Shown here: positions 62,503 to 64,000 of the stretch, one piece after another | Numbering within the stretch: the stretch's first letter is position 1 | How the letters are laid out: every line of letters starts with the position of its first letter | DNA from: Bacillus infantis | GTDB taxonomy: Bacteria; Bacillota; Bacilli; Bacillales; Cytobacillaceae | DNA: 64,000 bases | Reading direction: 5' to 3' | Assembly (NCBI RefSeq): GCF_020171945.1 | Contig: NZ_JAIVAP010000005.1 | Span: 62,001-126,000 of the forward strand | Translations under genes and position numbers: made by a program | The notes under the pieces: model-generated | What the model saw: the letters and a program-made list of their open reading frames with translations, nothing else | What the model was told of the DNA's origin: nothing | The model's database searches: none

Positions 62503-63816
62503 ATGAATGAACTAATGCAAATGCTGGGCAATGCGAATACACAGTGGGTCCTGTTCGGAACAATGCTCCTGGGTGTGGCAAGCGGAGTGCTTGGAAGCAT
62601 AGCCCTTCTTAGAAAGCAAAGCCTGATCGGAGATGCGGTTGCACATGCAGCATTGCCGGGGATATGTATTGCTTTTATGCTCACAGGAGAAAAATCTCTG
62701 CCTGCCCTTCTTATCGGAGCTGCAATCACCGGTCTGCTTGCTGCCTATTGCATCCAATTCATCACTTCCAACTCCATACTAAAAGAGGATAGCGCGATTT
62801 GTCTGATATTGTCCGTATTTTTCGGATTCGGGATTGTCCTGCTGACTAAGATTTCGCAATCACCGGCAGGCAATAAAAGCGGGTTGAATGATTTCATCTT
62901 CGGGCAGGCCGCTTCCATGGTAGGCGGTGATGTAAAGCTGATGGCAGGGGCATCTGCCGTGCTCATTGTGGTAACTGTTCTTTTTTTCAAAGAGCTGAAG
63001 GTCCTGACATTCGATCCTGATTTTGCGAGGGGGCTGGGCCTTCCTGCCGGGTGGCTGAACTTTATGTTTTTGACACTGCTGGCTGGTGCCGTTGTTATCG
63101 GTATTCAGGCAGTCGGAGTGATCCTTATGGCTGCCATGCTGATCACACCAAGCGTTGCTGCGAGGTATTGGACAGAGTCACTTGGGAAAATGGTCTTTAT
63201 TTCAGGAGGATTCGGTGCCTTATCAGGAATGATCGGAACCCTTCTGAGCACGCTGGGGCAGGGGCTTGCAACAGGGCCGTTCATTGTAGTTACGGCTACC
63301 GGATTATTTCTTTTCTCTGTCCTGGCTGCCCCGCAGAGAGGATTGCTGACAAAGCTGGCAAAAAGAATCGTCTTTAACAGGAAGACGAAGAAGAGCCAGG
63401 TGCTGAGGGCAATGTACAAACTGACAGAATCTGCATACAGGGAGACAGGGAAGGAACAAATGATCATTGCTGAAAGCAGGATATCCGGTGAGCTCGCTTT
63501 CTCAAAATCACATACTATGAGGCTGATGAGCGACCTGTACAAGGAGCATTTAATCTCAAAGGATTCAGGCGGCTGGATGCTTACGGACAAAGGTGTTCTC
63601 GAAGGCTATATCCTGACACTGAAAGGCCGCATAAATGAACTGTGCCTCATGCACAGTGAAGAATTTAATGAGGATCAGAGGGAAGCACTGGCAGAAAGGC
63701 TGATCGAAAGACCGTCTGATCCGATTGCCAAAAGAGCGGAAGGGCTGCTTTGGCAATATAATATGATGCCGGCCCTATCACCTTTTTCCGTTTCTGAAAG
63801 GAGAGAGAATCTATGA
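62503..63816 (+). CDS. mntC: manganese ABC transporter permease with C-terminal winged-helix-like domain
   Basis: 437 residues, like B. subtilis MntC (about 435). The first 280 residues form the ABC-3 permease with eight or nine helices (VASGVLGSIALLRKQSLIGD, GVILMAAMLITPSVAARYWT). After a basic linker, residues about 300-420 look like a DtxR-type winged helix (ISGELAFSKSHTMRLMSDLY, GGWMLTDKGVLEGY). This tail could sense metal or simply regulate the pump. Overlaps mntD by 4 bp. Confidence 0.92.
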   Translation: MNELMQMLGNANTQWVLFGTMLLGVASGVLGSIALLRKQSLIGDAVAHAALPGICIAFMLTGEKSLPALLIGAAITGLLAAYCIQFITSNSILKEDSAICLILSVFFGFGIVLLTKISQSPAGNKSGLNDFIFGQAASMVGGDVKLMAGASAVLIVVTVLFFKELKVLTFDPDFARGLGLPAGWLNFMFLTLLAGAVVIGIQAVGVILMAAMLITPSVAARYWTESLGKMVFISGGFGALSGMIGTLLSTLGQGLATGPFIVVTATGLFLFSVLAAPQRGLLTKLAKRIVFNRKTKKSQVLRAMYKLTESAYRETGKEQMIIAESRISGELAFSKSHTMRLMSDLYKEHLISKDSGGWMLTDKGVLEGYILTLKGRINELCLMHSEEFNEDQREALAERLIERPSDPIAKRAEGLLWQYNMMPALSPFSVSERRENL

Positions 63817-64000
63817 GCTATGAATTGTGGATTTTGGCAGTAGGATCACTGGCAGGAATCACCTGTGCCATCACCGGATGCTTCCTGATATTGCGGAAGC
63901 TGTCCATGCTTGCCGATGCCATCAGCCATACCGTGCTCCTTGGAATCGTCCTTGCTTTTTTGATCAGCCAAAGCATGAACGGATTTTACATGCTCCTTGG
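63813..64000 (+). CDS. mntD: manganese ABC transporter permease, N-terminal part (cut by window end)
   Basis: ATGA overlap with mntC, AAGGAGAGAG upstream. First 62 residues MSYELWILAVGSLAGITCAI, then FLILRKLSMLADAISHTVLL, the ABC-3 permease start. Continues past the window. Confidence 0.92.
   Translation, partial: MSYELWILAVGSLAGITCAITGCFLILRKLSMLADAISHTVLLGIVLAFLISQSMNGFYMLL

Overview
The window is chromosomal DNA from a spore-forming Bacillaceae (Bacillus, Mesobacillus, Cytobacillus or a close genus). The evidence is the gene order, which follows the Bacillus subtilis panBCD to cspD chromosome segment (compared from memory), the small spore proteins SspM and SspL, the coat protein CotD, AGGAGG-type ribosome sites with frequent TTG/GTG starts, and strong rho-independent terminators. 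I see no phage, IS element, tRNA or CRISPR array. Each small gene that falls below a simple ORF cutoff was read out by hand (sspM, sspL, oxidase subunit IIa, a yptA-like gene, two zinc-ribbon proteins and two 31-residue membrane peptides).

Layout. 1-9.8 kb: end of panB, panC, panD (pantothenate), dinG, a metallo-beta-lactamase-fold protein that has lost its metal motif, ypmA, ypmB, aspB, dnaD, nth, ypoC. 9.8-16.8 kb: ponA and recU (minus strand), yppC (possibly frameshifted), sspM, yppD-position gene, yppE, yppF, yppG. 16.8-22.7 kb is an accessory block: an Opp/Dpp-type permease followed by a second permease fused to an extracytoplasmic M1 zinc peptidase, an Hsp20 protein, and a second, oppositely oriented permease pair. 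No ATPase or binding protein accompanies them. 22.9-34.6 kb: mrfA-mrfB repair genes behind a LexA-like box, cotD, ypsA, gpsB, the RNase P RNA gene rnpB, ypsC, yptA, a candidate new structured RNA, ypvA, ypwA.

34.6-44.7 kb: an EamA transporter, a three-gene b(o/a)3-type cytochrome oxidase, a guanine riboswitch with xpt-pbuX, a lipoprotein, nadR-pnuC (NAD salvage), a zinc-ribbon peptide, an SDR dehydrogenase, cheX. 45-55.3 kb: bpsA-bpsB (alkylpyrone synthesis), a Fur-box-controlled 31-residue peptide, the tandem dynamin dynA, an RlaP-like nucleotidyltransferase, a Cys-rich protein, a sulfurtransferase, a membrane protein, ypcP, sspL, a DUF212 protein and a small protein. 55.4-60.6 kb: an EamA transporter, two RNase HI-type genes, the queuosine-precursor transporter ypdP behind a preQ1 riboswitch, ypeQ, cspD, an HD-GYP protein. 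60.6-64 kb: the mntABCD manganese uptake operon behind an MntR-like box, with mntD running off the end.

Functionally the window combines DNA repair and recombination (dinG, nth, recU, mrfAB, ypvA, ypcP), cell wall and division (ponA, gpsB, dynA), nucleotide, cofactor and metal salvage under RNA or metalloregulator control, and spore components. The most unusual item is the permease-M1 peptidase fusion and its orphan permease neighbours. Function assignments rest on recognised motifs and synteny; no database search was possible.
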